From assembly GCA_035472475.1 (NCBI GenBank), contig DATIPA010000147.1:1-20397 (forward strand): a DNA stretch of 20,397 nucleotides. Direction: 5' to 3'. Shown here one piece after another: positions 13,973-20,397 of the stretch. Both the position numbers and the translations under genes were made by a program. Below the pieces are notes generated by a model. It was not told where the DNA came from. It was given only the letters and a program-made list of their open reading frames with translations, and made no database searches. Position 1 is the stretch's first letter. Every line of letters begins with the position of its first letter. Source of the stretch: JAFAXD01 sp035472475 (lineage in GTDB: Bacteria; Pseudomonadota; Alphaproteobacteria; Rhizobiales; Xanthobacteraceae).

Positions 13973-13975
13973 ACA

Positions 13976-15148
13976 ATGGCAAATCCGATGCCCGGCGTGC
14001 GGCCGGTCACCCCGCACTTCTCGTCCGGCCCCTGCGCCAAGCGCCCGGGCTGGAGCCTGCAAGCCCTTACCGACGCTGCACTAGGCCGTTCGCATCGCGC
14101 GAAGATCGGCAAGGCCAAGCTCAAGCGCGCGATCGATCTGACCCGCGAGGTGCTTCAAGTTCCGGCCAATTATCGCATCGGCATCGTGCCGGCGTCCGAC
14201 ACGGGCGCGGTCGAAATGGCGATGTGGTCGCTGCTGGGACAGCGGGGCGTCACCATGCTGGCGTGGGAGTCGTTCGGCGAAGGCTGGGTGAGCGACGTCC
14301 TCAAGGAGCTCAAGCTCAAGGACACGACCGTGCTCAAGGCCCCTTACGGGGAATTGCCCGATTTCGCCAAGGTCGATTTCGCAACCGACGTAGTGTTCAC
14401 CTGGAACGGCACCACGTCCGGCGTGCGCGTGCCGAACGCGGACTGGATTCCAGCAAACCGCCAAGGGTTGACCATCTGCGACGCGACTTCGGCAGCGTTC
14501 GCGCAGCCGCTCGAATTTGCCAAGCTCGATGTGGTGACGTTCTCCTGGCAGAAGGCGCTCGGCGGCGAAGCCGCCCATGGCATGCTGATTCTCTCGCCGC
14601 GCGCGGTCGCTCGCCTCGAGACCTATAAGCCGCCGTGGCCGCTGCCGAAGATTTTTCGGATGACCAAGGGCGGCAAGCTCAATGAGGGAATTTTCGAAGG
14701 CGAAACCATCAACACGCCTTCGATGCTGTGCGTCGAGGACTATCTCGACACGCTGCAATGGGCCAGATCGGTCGGCGGGCTCAAGGCGCTGATCGCGCGC
14801 GCCGACGCGAACACCAAGGTGATCGCCGACTGGGTTTCGCGCACCCCATGGGTCGAGTTTCTGGCGCGCGTGCCCGCGACCCGCTCGAATACCTCGGTAT
14901 GTTTGAAGGTCGTGGACCCCGCCATCACGTCGCTTTCCGCCGACGCGCAAAGCGCGTTTGCCAAGGCGCTCGCGGGTGCGGTCGAGAAGGAAGGCGCCGG
15001 CTACGACCTCGGCCATTACCGCGATGCGCCGGCTGGCCTGCGGATCTGGTGCGGCGCGACCATCGAAGCGAGCGATGTCGAGCTATTGACGCAGTGGCTC
15101 GATTGGGCCTTTGCCAAGACCAAGGACGCCCTGCCGAAGGCGGCGTAG
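13976..15148 (+). CDS. serC: Phosphoserine aminotransferase
   Basis: This is 390 residues from the ATG at 13976 (MANPMPGVRPVTPHFSSGPCAKRPGW); an in-frame ATG at 13967 lies inside the leader hairpin and is less likely. It transaminates 3-phosphohydroxypyruvate to 3-phosphoserine with glutamate, step two of serine synthesis. The PLP lysine is K193 in TFSWQKALGGEAAHG. Cofactor-site residues lie in FTWNGTTSGV (141-150) and ICDATSAAFA (167-176), and the substrate region includes HFSSGPCAKRPGW. The length and the alphaproteobacterial type (about 390, longer than the 360 of E. coli) agree. It is followed by serA 88 bases later, so both serine genes are probably one operon under the leader RNA. Confidence 0.95.
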   Translation: MANPMPGVRPVTPHFSSGPCAKRPGWSLQALTDAALGRSHRAKIGKAKLKRAIDLTREVLQVPANYRIGIVPASDTGAVEMAMWSLLGQRGVTMLAWESFGEGWVSDVLKELKLKDTTVLKAPYGELPDFAKVDFATDVVFTWNGTTSGVRVPNADWIPANRQGLTICDATSAAFAQPLEFAKLDVVTFSWQKALGGEAAHGMLILSPRAVARLETYKPPWPLPKIFRMTKGGKLNEGIFEGETINTPSMLCVEDYLDTLQWARSVGGLKALIARADANTKVIADWVSRTPWVEFLARVPATRSNTSVCLKVVDPAITSLSADAQSAFAKALAGAVEKEGAGYDLGHYRDAPAGLRIWCGATIEASDVELLTQWLDWAFAKTKDALPKAA

Positions 15149-15156
15149 TCCTGTCT

Positions 15157-15182
15157 AACTCTCCCAGCTTGCGGGGAGTGTT
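15157..15182 (+). repeat. Intercistronic hairpin between serC and serA
   Basis: AAC-T-CTCCC (15157-15165) pairs with GGGAG-T-GTT (15174-15182), leaving a T-T mismatch and an eight-base loop. It has only a short T tract after it (TTT then GAAAC). It may be a weak terminator or an mRNA-stability element that sets the serC to serA ratio. Confidence 0.45.
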
Positions 15183-15236
15183 TGAAACCTTGAGAGCCCG
15201 TGCCGCAGATCGTGCGGTCAATAAACTGAGATGATC

Positions 15237-16823
15237 ATGACTCCCAAAGTTCTGATTTCAGACGCCCTGTCGCCGGCGGCGGTGCAGATCTTCAAGGATC
15301 GCGGCGTCGAGGTCGACTTTCAGCCGAACCTCGGCAAGGACAAGGACAAGCTTGCCGCGCTGATCAATGGTTTTGACGGACTTGCGATCCGCTCCGCCAC
15401 CAAGGTGTCGGCGAAGATTCTCGAGCATGCCAAGAGCCTGAAGGTGATCGGGCGCGCCGGCATCGGGGTCGACAACGTCGACATCCCGGCGGCCACCGCC
15501 AAGGGAATCATTGTGATGAACACGCCGTTCGGCAATTCGATCACGACCGCAGAGCACGCGATCACCCTGATGCTGGCGCTGGCGCGGCAGATTCCGCAGG
15601 CGGACGCGTCAACCCAGGCCGGCAAGTGGGAGAAGAACCGGTTCATGGGGGTTGAGATCACCGGCAAGACGCTGGGGGTGATCGGCTGCGGCAACATCGG
15701 TTCGATTGTTGCGGATCGCGCGGTCGGCCTGCACATGAAGGTGATCGCCTACGATCCCTTCCTGTCGCCCGAGCGCGCTATCGATCTCGGCGTCGAGAAG
15801 GTGGACTTGGCCGAGCTGCTCCGCCGCTCCGATTTCATCACGCTGCACACCCCGCTCACCGACAAGACCAAGGACATTCTCGATGCGCGCGCGTTGGCGG
15901 CAACCAGGCCGGGCGTGCGGATCATCAACTGCGCGCGCGGCGGGCTCGTCGATGAGGCGGCGCTGCGGGCGAGCCTCGATTCCGGCCACGTAGCCGGCGC
16001 GGCATTCGACGTGTTCGTGGATGAGCCGGCGACCGCTAATCCGTTGTTTGGACATCCCAACGTGGTGTGCACGCCGCATCTCGGCGCCGCCACCAGCGAG
16101 GCGCAGGAGAACGTGGCGCTGCAGGTCGCCGTGCAGATGTCGGATTATCTGCTGCGCGGCGCGATCTCCAACGCGGTCAACTTTCCATCGATCACCGCCG
16201 AGGAGGCGCCGCGTCTGAAGCCTTTCATCGCGCTCGCCGAGAAGCTCGGCTCATTCGCCGGCCAGTTGACCGAGACCGGCATCAAGGAGGTGCATCTCAC
16301 CTACGAGGGCGCGGTCGCGAGCCTCAAGACCAAGGCGCTGACGTCGGCTGCGGTCGCGGGCCTGCTGCGCCCCATGCTGCAGGAGGTCAACGTGGTGTCG
16401 GCGCCGAGCATCGCCAAGGAACGCGGCATTGTCGTCGAAGAGACGACGCGCGAGGCCGGCCATGACTATGACAATCTGATCACGGTCACCGTTGTCACCG
16501 AGAAGCAAACGCGACACGTATCGGGTACGGTGTTCGCGGACGGACGTCCCCGCATTGTCAACATCAAGGGCATCCGCATGGACGCCGAGTTCGGCCCCTC
16601 GATGATCTACATCACTAACCTGGACAAGCCCGGCTTTATCGGCAAGTTCTCCTCCACACTTGGCGACGCCGGCATCAACATCGCGACCTTCCACGTGGGA
16701 CGTGACGCGCCCGGTGGCAACGCCATCGCCCTGATCGAGGTCGACGGCGACGTGCCGCCGGAGGTGCTGGCCAAGGTGCAGGCGCTCCCGCAGGTGCAGC
16801 AGGCAAAGCCGCTGAAGTTCTAG
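15237..16823 (+). CDS. serA: D-3-phosphoglycerate dehydrogenase
   Basis: This is 528 residues from ATG 15237 (MTPKVLISDALSPAAVQIF). ATG 15231 adds two residues, and the GAG at 15228 is better spaced for 15237. It oxidises 3-phosphoglycerate to 3-phosphohydroxypyruvate with NAD, the first step of serine synthesis. The NAD-binding loop is GCGNIG (150-155). The catalytic trio is R234 in NCARGGLVDE, E263 in DVFVDEPA and H281 in TPHLGAATSEA. After about residue 310 come the allosteric-substrate-binding domain and a C-terminal ACT domain (MIYITNLDKPGFIGKFSSTLGDAGINIATF). This is the long, type I form, typically feedback-inhibited by serine through the ACT domain. It is the second gene of the serC-serA unit. 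Confidence 0.97.
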   Translation: MTPKVLISDALSPAAVQIFKDRGVEVDFQPNLGKDKDKLAALINGFDGLAIRSATKVSAKILEHAKSLKVIGRAGIGVDNVDIPAATAKGIIVMNTPFGNSITTAEHAITLMLALARQIPQADASTQAGKWEKNRFMGVEITGKTLGVIGCGNIGSIVADRAVGLHMKVIAYDPFLSPERAIDLGVEKVDLAELLRRSDFITLHTPLTDKTKDILDARALAATRPGVRIINCARGGLVDEAALRASLDSGHVAGAAFDVFVDEPATANPLFGHPNVVCTPHLGAATSEAQENVALQVAVQMSDYLLRGAISNAVNFPSITAEEAPRLKPFIALAEKLGSFAGQLTETGIKEVHLTYEGAVASLKTKALTSAAVAGLLRPMLQEVNVVSAPSIAKERGIVVEETTREAGHDYDNLITVTVVTEKQTRHVSGTVFADGRPRIVNIKGIRMDAEFGPSMIYITNLDKPGFIGKFSSTLGDAGINIATFHVGRDAPGGNAIALIEVDGDVPPEVLAKVQALPQVQQAKPLKF

Positions 16824-16824
16824 A

Positions 16825-16845
16825 GCGACGCGCTTGCGCGGTCGC
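16825..16845 (+). repeat. Hairpin immediately after serA
   Basis: GCGA-CGCG (16825-16832) and CGCG-g-TCGC (16837-16845) form an 8-bp stem with one bulged G and a CTTG loop. No T tract follows, so it is not a standard intrinsic terminator. It may stabilise the serA message or act with Rho. Confidence 0.4.
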
Positions 16846-16901
16846 AATGCTTCGGTGAATGTCGACAGGTAACGAGCCCTCAGGGGAGGGAAGGCAACGT
16901 C

Positions 16902-18188
16902 ATGGCCAATGTGGTGGTGGTCGGCTCGCAATGGGGCGACGAAGGCAAGGGTAAGATCGTCGACTGGCTGTCGGAGCAGGCCGACATCGTTGTGCGCTTT
17001 CAGGGCGGGCACAATGCCGGCCATACCCTAGTGATCAACGGCACGACCTACAAATTGTCTTTGCTGCCGTCCGGCGTGGTGCGATCCGGCAAGCTGTCGG
17101 TGATCGGCAACGGGGTCGTGCTCGACCCGCGGGCGCTGATCGAGGAGCTGGATCGGCTGGCCGGGCAAGGCGTGAAGGTGACGCCGGATAATCTGCGCAT
17201 CGCCGAGAACGCGACCCTGATCCTGTCGCTGCATCAGCAACTCGATGCCATCCGCGAGCAGGCCACGACTCGCATCGGCACCACCCGGCGCGGCATCGGC
17301 CCGGCCTACGAGGACAAGGTCGCGCGACGCGCGATCCGGCTGATGGATCTCTCGGATCCGAAGTCGCTCGACCTCAAGATCGAGCGGTTGCTCGCGCACC
17401 ACAATGCGCTGCGTCGCGGTCTCGGGATCGACGAGATCAGCGTGAAATCGATACGTGACGAGTTGTTGAGCGCTGCTCCGCGCGTGCTGCCGTTTATGGA
17501 TTCGGTCTGGTCGCTGCTCGATCAGAAGCGGCGCGAGGGCCGCCGCATCCTGTTCGAAGGCGCCCAAGGCGCGTTGCTCGACGTCGACCACGGCACCTAT
17601 CCATTCGTGACCTCGTCGAACACCGTGGCGGCGCAGGCCGCGATCGGCTCGGGTCTTGGGCCGGGCGCAATCCACTACGTGCTCGGAATCTGCAAGGCCT
17701 ATACGACCCGGGTCGGCGAGGGGCCGTTCCCGACCGAGCAGAAGAACGAGATCGGTCGCACGCTCGGGGAGCGCGGGCGGGAGTTCGGCGTGGTCACCGG
17801 ACGGCCGCGCCGCTGCGGCTGGTTCGACGCCGTGCTGGTCCGGCAGACGACGCGCACCAGCGGTATCAACGGCCTCGCACTGACCAAGCTCGACATCCTG
17901 GATGGCTTCGACGAAATCAAAGTCTGTACCGGATATCGCCTCGACGGCCGCGAGATCGATTATCTGCCAGGCGGCGAGCATGCGCAGGCGCGGGTCGAAC
18001 CGATCTATGAGACGATTGCCGGTTGGCAGGAGAAGACTGCGCGCGCCCGCTCCTGGGGCGAACTGCCGGCTCAGGCCATCAAATACGTTCGCCGGATCGA
18101 GGAGCTGGTTGGGTGTCCGGTCGCATTGCTGTCGACCAGCCCCGAACGCGAAGACACCATATTGATGCAAAACCCGTTTGAGGCCTGA
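16902..18188 (+). CDS. purA: Adenylosuccinate synthetase
   Basis: This 428-residue protein starts MANVVVVGSQWGDEGKGKIVDW, preceded by the strong GGGGAGGGAAGG ribosome site. It makes adenylosuccinate from IMP, aspartate and GTP, the committed step to AMP. The GTP-binding loop GDEGKGK is at 12-18, with catalytic D13; H41 lies in GGHNAGHT. GTTRRGIGPAYEDK, EGAQGALLDVDHGTYPFVTSSNT, the VGEGPFPTE segment, the VTGRPRRCGWFD segment and the guanine-specificity TKLD are all intact. Length equals the family norm (about 430). It follows serA by 78 bases on the same strand and may be partly cotranscribed with it. Confidence 0.98.
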   Translation: MANVVVVGSQWGDEGKGKIVDWLSEQADIVVRFQGGHNAGHTLVINGTTYKLSLLPSGVVRSGKLSVIGNGVVLDPRALIEELDRLAGQGVKVTPDNLRIAENATLILSLHQQLDAIREQATTRIGTTRRGIGPAYEDKVARRAIRLMDLSDPKSLDLKIERLLAHHNALRRGLGIDEISVKSIRDELLSAAPRVLPFMDSVWSLLDQKRREGRRILFEGAQGALLDVDHGTYPFVTSSNTVAAQAAIGSGLGPGAIHYVLGICKAYTTRVGEGPFPTEQKNEIGRTLGERGREFGVVTGRPRRCGWFDAVLVRQTTRTSGINGLALTKLDILDGFDEIKVCTGYRLDGREIDYLPGGEHAQARVEPIYETIAGWQEKTARARSWGELPAQAIKYVRRIEELVGCPVALLSTSPEREDTILMQNPFEA

Positions 18189-18236
18189 TTTTTGGGGCGG
18201 GTTACCATTTTTGAAAGTTTCGTCGTGGTATGGCGA

Positions 18237-18272
18237 TGTGTCGCGTGCCCAGTCTATGAGGCAGGCGACACA
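18237..18272 (+). repeat. Long imperfect hairpin downstream of purA
   Basis: TGTGTCGC (18237-18244) pairs with GCGACACA (18265-18272), eight pairs. After a G-G mismatch, TGCC (18246-18249) pairs with GGCA (18260-18263), leaving a ten-base loop. This is 12 pairs in 36 bases, more than expected by chance. No T run follows, so it is not a classical terminator. It lies in the 174-base gap 18189-18362, which otherwise holds no gene or clear promoter. It could end purA with Rho, protect its 3' end, or be part of the leader of the next gene. Confidence 0.5.
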
Positions 18273-18362
18273 AGACATTGAATTGGTTATGTTCCCGGGG
18301 TTGATCGGAACACTGGGCGACCGTCACGGAAATAAGGACGTCAACTTGGTGCCTGGAATCGG

Positions 18363-20111
18363 ATGGCCGACTACTACCCCCTGATCAGCCGCGCCGTCGC
18401 TGGTCTCGAACGGAATACCGGAGAAAATCGCCGGTCGTTGTACGAGCGGGCACGCAACGCGTTGCTCGATCAGTTACGCAGTATCACGCCGGCTCTGAGC
18501 GAGACCGAGATCACGCGCGAACGCCTCGGGCTCGAGGAGGCGATCCGCAAGGTCGAAGCGGACGTGGCCCGGCGCATGCGCGAGGAGATACCACGCCCGG
18601 CGCCGACGCCATCGTCCGCCCAGCGACTGCGCGAAGCGCTGCGTCCTGAACCGGGCGCGCCGCCGCGACCGGTGCTCGGGCCGTCGGCCCCACCTCCCGG
18701 TCAGGCCGATACGCCCGAGCCGCCGCCACCACCGCCGCCGCCGGAAAGTCGCCCGCTGTTTGGCCGCGTGATGGGCCGGCCCGACGTTACGGCCGCCGAT
18801 CTGCGCCGAGCTCCCCCCCGTCCGCCGTTCGGTCCGACTCCGCCGGAGCGCAAGCTGCCGGAGCCTCCGCCGCCCACGTTCACGCCGCCGCCGGAGCCCG
18901 AGGTGCTGGAGGCGGAGCATGACTTCGCTCCGCAGCAGCCCGAGACACCGGTCGCCGAACTGCCGCACCCCGAGCCGCCACCGCTTGCGCCCAGCCCGGT
19001 CACACCGCCCCCCGAACTTGATCAGCCGCCCGCGCGGCGCTTTGGCGGAATGCCGAACTTCCTCGGCCGCAAACGCTCGGAGGCCGTCGCTCCCGCCAAG
19101 CCGTCGCCGGTCGACATGGAGGTCGATCGGGAGTTTGAACCGCACCAGGAGTTTGAACCCTCCGACGACGACTCCCCTTATCGCGACCTCGCCGGTGCGC
19201 GTTCGTTCGAACCGCCGCGCATGGAGGGCGTTCGCCCTGCGCCCGCCCCGATCCGTCCGGCGGCTGAGGCGGCCGAGGCGGTCGAGGACAAGGCTTATGA
19301 AAAGGGCGGCGTCGGCCGTTTCCTCAACAGCACGCTCGGCACGATTGCGATTGCCGCAGTGCTGATTGCAATCGTCGGCGGCGCGCTGTTCTGGCAGCGC
19401 GAGGCGATCAAGGCGGGGCTCGTCGGCATCTTGACCATCGCCCATGGTCCAAGTGCACAGGCGCCGCGTGACACGACCACCGCACCCTCACGCAACAAGA
19501 TCCCCGACCGCATCGGCCAGGCCGGACAAGCGCAGCCGCAACCCGATCAATCCAAGGTGCAGGAAGCCGCGGCCCCCGGGCATGTGGTTCTCTATGAGGA
19601 GGATCCGAACGACAGCAACGGCAAGCGCTACACCGGCACGGTTGTTTGGAGCCTGGAAAACGTGGCGGCCGGCCCGGGCCAGCCGATGGACAAGGCAATC
19701 CGGGGTGACATCTCGATCCCCGAACGCAACATGACGGTGACGTTCACCATCCGCCGCAACACCGACAAGGACCTGCCGGCGAGCCACACGGTCTCCATCA
19801 ATTTCACCTTGCCGGCGGATTTCTCCCACGGCGGCATTCAGGAAATTCGCGGATTGTTGATGAAACAATCCGAATCGACGCGCGGCGTGGCGCTTGCCGG
19901 CCTGTCGGTCAAGGTCACGACCGGGTTCTTTCTGATCGGGCTGTCGGCCACCGAAGGCGACGTTCAGCGCAACATCCAGATGCTCAAGGAGCGCGGCTGG
20001 TTCGACATCGCGATCGTCTACAACGACAATCGCCGCGCCATTCTGGCCGTCGAAAAGGGACCGCAGGGCGATCGGGTGTTCAACGACGCATTCGCGGCCT
20101 GGGGACAATAA
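18363..20111 (+). CDS. Proline-rich single-pass membrane protein of unknown function
   Basis: This 582-residue protein starts MADYYPLISRAVAGLERNTGENRRSLYERAR. I recognise the N-terminus as one seen in Bradyrhizobium-type hypotheticals, without a known function. Residues 1-75 are a charged helical domain. Residues about 78-225 are a proline-rich linker with a run of eight prolines near 121-127. A pair of EFEP repeats lies around 257-266, then an acidic patch, and one transmembrane segment at about 325-345 (LGTIAIAAVLIAIVGGALFW). Residues 365-400 are a flexible Gln/Pro segment. The last 180 residues form a compact domain (HVVLYEEDPNDSNGKRYTGTVVWSLENV to the C-terminus). With a single span and no signal peptide, the N-part should be cytoplasmic and the C-domain periplasmic. 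The ribosome site is weak. It converges on rpoH. Confidence 0.85.
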   Translation: MADYYPLISRAVAGLERNTGENRRSLYERARNALLDQLRSITPALSETEITRERLGLEEAIRKVEADVARRMREEIPRPAPTPSSAQRLREALRPEPGAPPRPVLGPSAPPPGQADTPEPPPPPPPPESRPLFGRVMGRPDVTAADLRRAPPRPPFGPTPPERKLPEPPPPTFTPPPEPEVLEAEHDFAPQQPETPVAELPHPEPPPLAPSPVTPPPELDQPPARRFGGMPNFLGRKRSEAVAPAKPSPVDMEVDREFEPHQEFEPSDDDSPYRDLAGARSFEPPRMEGVRPAPAPIRPAAEAAEAVEDKAYEKGGVGRFLNSTLGTIAIAAVLIAIVGGALFWQREAIKAGLVGILTIAHGPSAQAPRDTTTAPSRNKIPDRIGQAGQAQPQPDQSKVQEAAAPGHVVLYEEDPNDSNGKRYTGTVVWSLENVAAGPGQPMDKAIRGDISIPERNMTVTFTIRRNTDKDLPASHTVSINFTLPADFSHGGIQEIRGLLMKQSESTRGVALAGLSVKVTTGFFLIGLSATEGDVQRNIQMLKERGWFDIAIVYNDNRRAILAVEKGPQGDRVFNDAFAAWGQ

Positions 20112-20147
20112 AAAAACCCCCGGACGCGGCGTGCCGCGATCCGGAGG
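20110..20147 (-). terminator. Intrinsic terminator of rpoH
   Basis: Read on the minus strand, CCGGA-T-CGCGGC pairs with GCCGCG-TCCGG (about 20120-20144, one bulged base), then GGGGG and seven T residues follow (poly-A at 20110-20116 on the plus strand). This is a textbook intrinsic terminator for the leftward rpoH transcript, 19 bases past its stop. In the plus direction the hairpin has no T tract, so it would serve the membrane-protein gene less well. The A tract overlaps the last base pairs of that gene's stop codon. Confidence 0.85.
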
Positions 20148-20165
20148 CCTTAGCGGTTTCTGCCG

Positions 20166-20397
20166 TCAGTGCGCAGCGAGCGCGGCCGGCTGAGCGTGCG
20201 GCTGCTCCATGGCGGCGACACGATTTCTCACCGCCTTCTGCACCTTCTCGAATGCGCGCACTTCGATCTGGCGCACCCGCTCGCGCGACACGCCGAACTC
20301 GTCGGCGAGCTCCTCGAGCGTGACCGGATCTTCGGCCAGTCGGCGCGCCTCGAAGATGCGACGCTCGCGATCGTTGAGCACGGAGAGCGCATCCGAC
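20166..20397 (-). CDS. rpoH: RNA polymerase heat-shock sigma factor (sigma-32), C-terminal part only
   Basis: Only the last 76 residues are present; the gene runs off the right edge. The sequence reads SDALSVLNDRERRIFEARRLAEDP, then VTLEELADEFGVSRERVRQIEVRAFEKVQKAVRN. This is sigma region 4.2, with the helix-turn-helix LEELADEFGVSRERVRQIEVRA that contacts the -35 box. The ERRIFEARRL lead-in is the sigma-32 version rather than RpoD. The tail (RVAAMEQPHAQPAALAAH) is a non-conserved alanine/proline end. Alphaproteobacteria often hold two or more rpoH copies, and which one this is cannot be told. Its terminator lies just downstream. Confidence 0.9.
   Translation of the reverse strand, partial: SDALSVLNDRERRIFEARRLAEDPVTLEELADEFGVSRERVRQIEVRAFEKVQKAVRNRVAAMEQPHAQPAALAAH

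Noticed and set aside
12251..14062. A 603-codon open frame on the minus strand covering glmM
   Set aside because: It lies antisense to an intact, motif-complete glmM. Its sequence is rich in Arg, His, Asp and Ala with no domain pattern, as expected from the mirrored codon bias of G+C-rich DNA.
18178..18384. A 68-codon open frame after purA
   Set aside because: It starts inside the purA end, contains the hairpin at 18237-18272, and ends inside the next gene; nothing supports translation.
18670..19010. Repeated CCGCCG/CCACCG runs as a tandem repeat or CRISPR-like array
   Set aside because: They simply encode the proline-rich linker; there are no regular repeat-spacer units.

Overview
The window looks like chromosomal DNA of a high-G+C alphaproteobacterium, most likely of the order Hyphomicrobiales (Bradyrhizobium/Xanthobacteraceae-like relatives). 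The pointers are the glmM, serC-serA, purA and RpoH gene order, a serC-type leader RNA, the long-C-tail cyanase, and a proline-rich membrane protein between purA and rpoH. The lineage is inferred from gene content and protein style; no database search was possible.

Layout. (1) 1-717 (-): left-truncated cyclase-family metal hydrolase. (2) 777-1716 (+): a small accessory patch with a FitA/VapB-like antitoxin, the stub of its PIN toxin, and an A+T-rich exported hypothetical protein. (3) 1728-5436 (-): a three-gene molybdenum hydroxylase operon in the order FAD, 2Fe-2S, Mo subunit, coupled by 4-bp overlaps. (4) 5624-7327 (+), divergent from it: a fumarylacetoacetate-hydrolase-family enzyme and a shikimate dehydrogenase. 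(5) 7429-8743 (+): two tandem paralogous exported proteins of DUF5666 type. (6) 8869-9399 (+): cyanase behind a near-perfect sigma-54 promoter. (7) 9502-12364 (+): a coupled lutABC operon for lactate oxidation. (8) 12500-13846 (+): glmM. (9) 13928-16823 (+): serC and serA behind a two-hairpin leader. (10) 16902-18188 (+): purA. (11) 18363-20111 (+): a large proline-rich single-pass membrane protein. (12) 20166-20397 (-): the C-terminal end of the heat-shock sigma factor RpoH, with an intrinsic terminator at 20110-20147.

Function. The left 7 kb looks accessory and catabolic: a Mo hydroxylase that is not CO dehydrogenase, a cyclase-type amidase/hydrolase and an FAH-fold enzyme could form part of a ring-degradation route, though the substrate cannot be read from the sequence. 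The middle covers nitrogen scavenging (cyanate) and lactate use. The right half is core metabolism: amino-sugar, serine and adenine nucleotide synthesis. No tRNA, rRNA, CRISPR array, insertion sequence or phage gene was seen. No gene-free stretch exceeds 300 bases; the longest gaps are 5437-5623, 8744-8916 and 18189-18362, and their contents are described in the entries.
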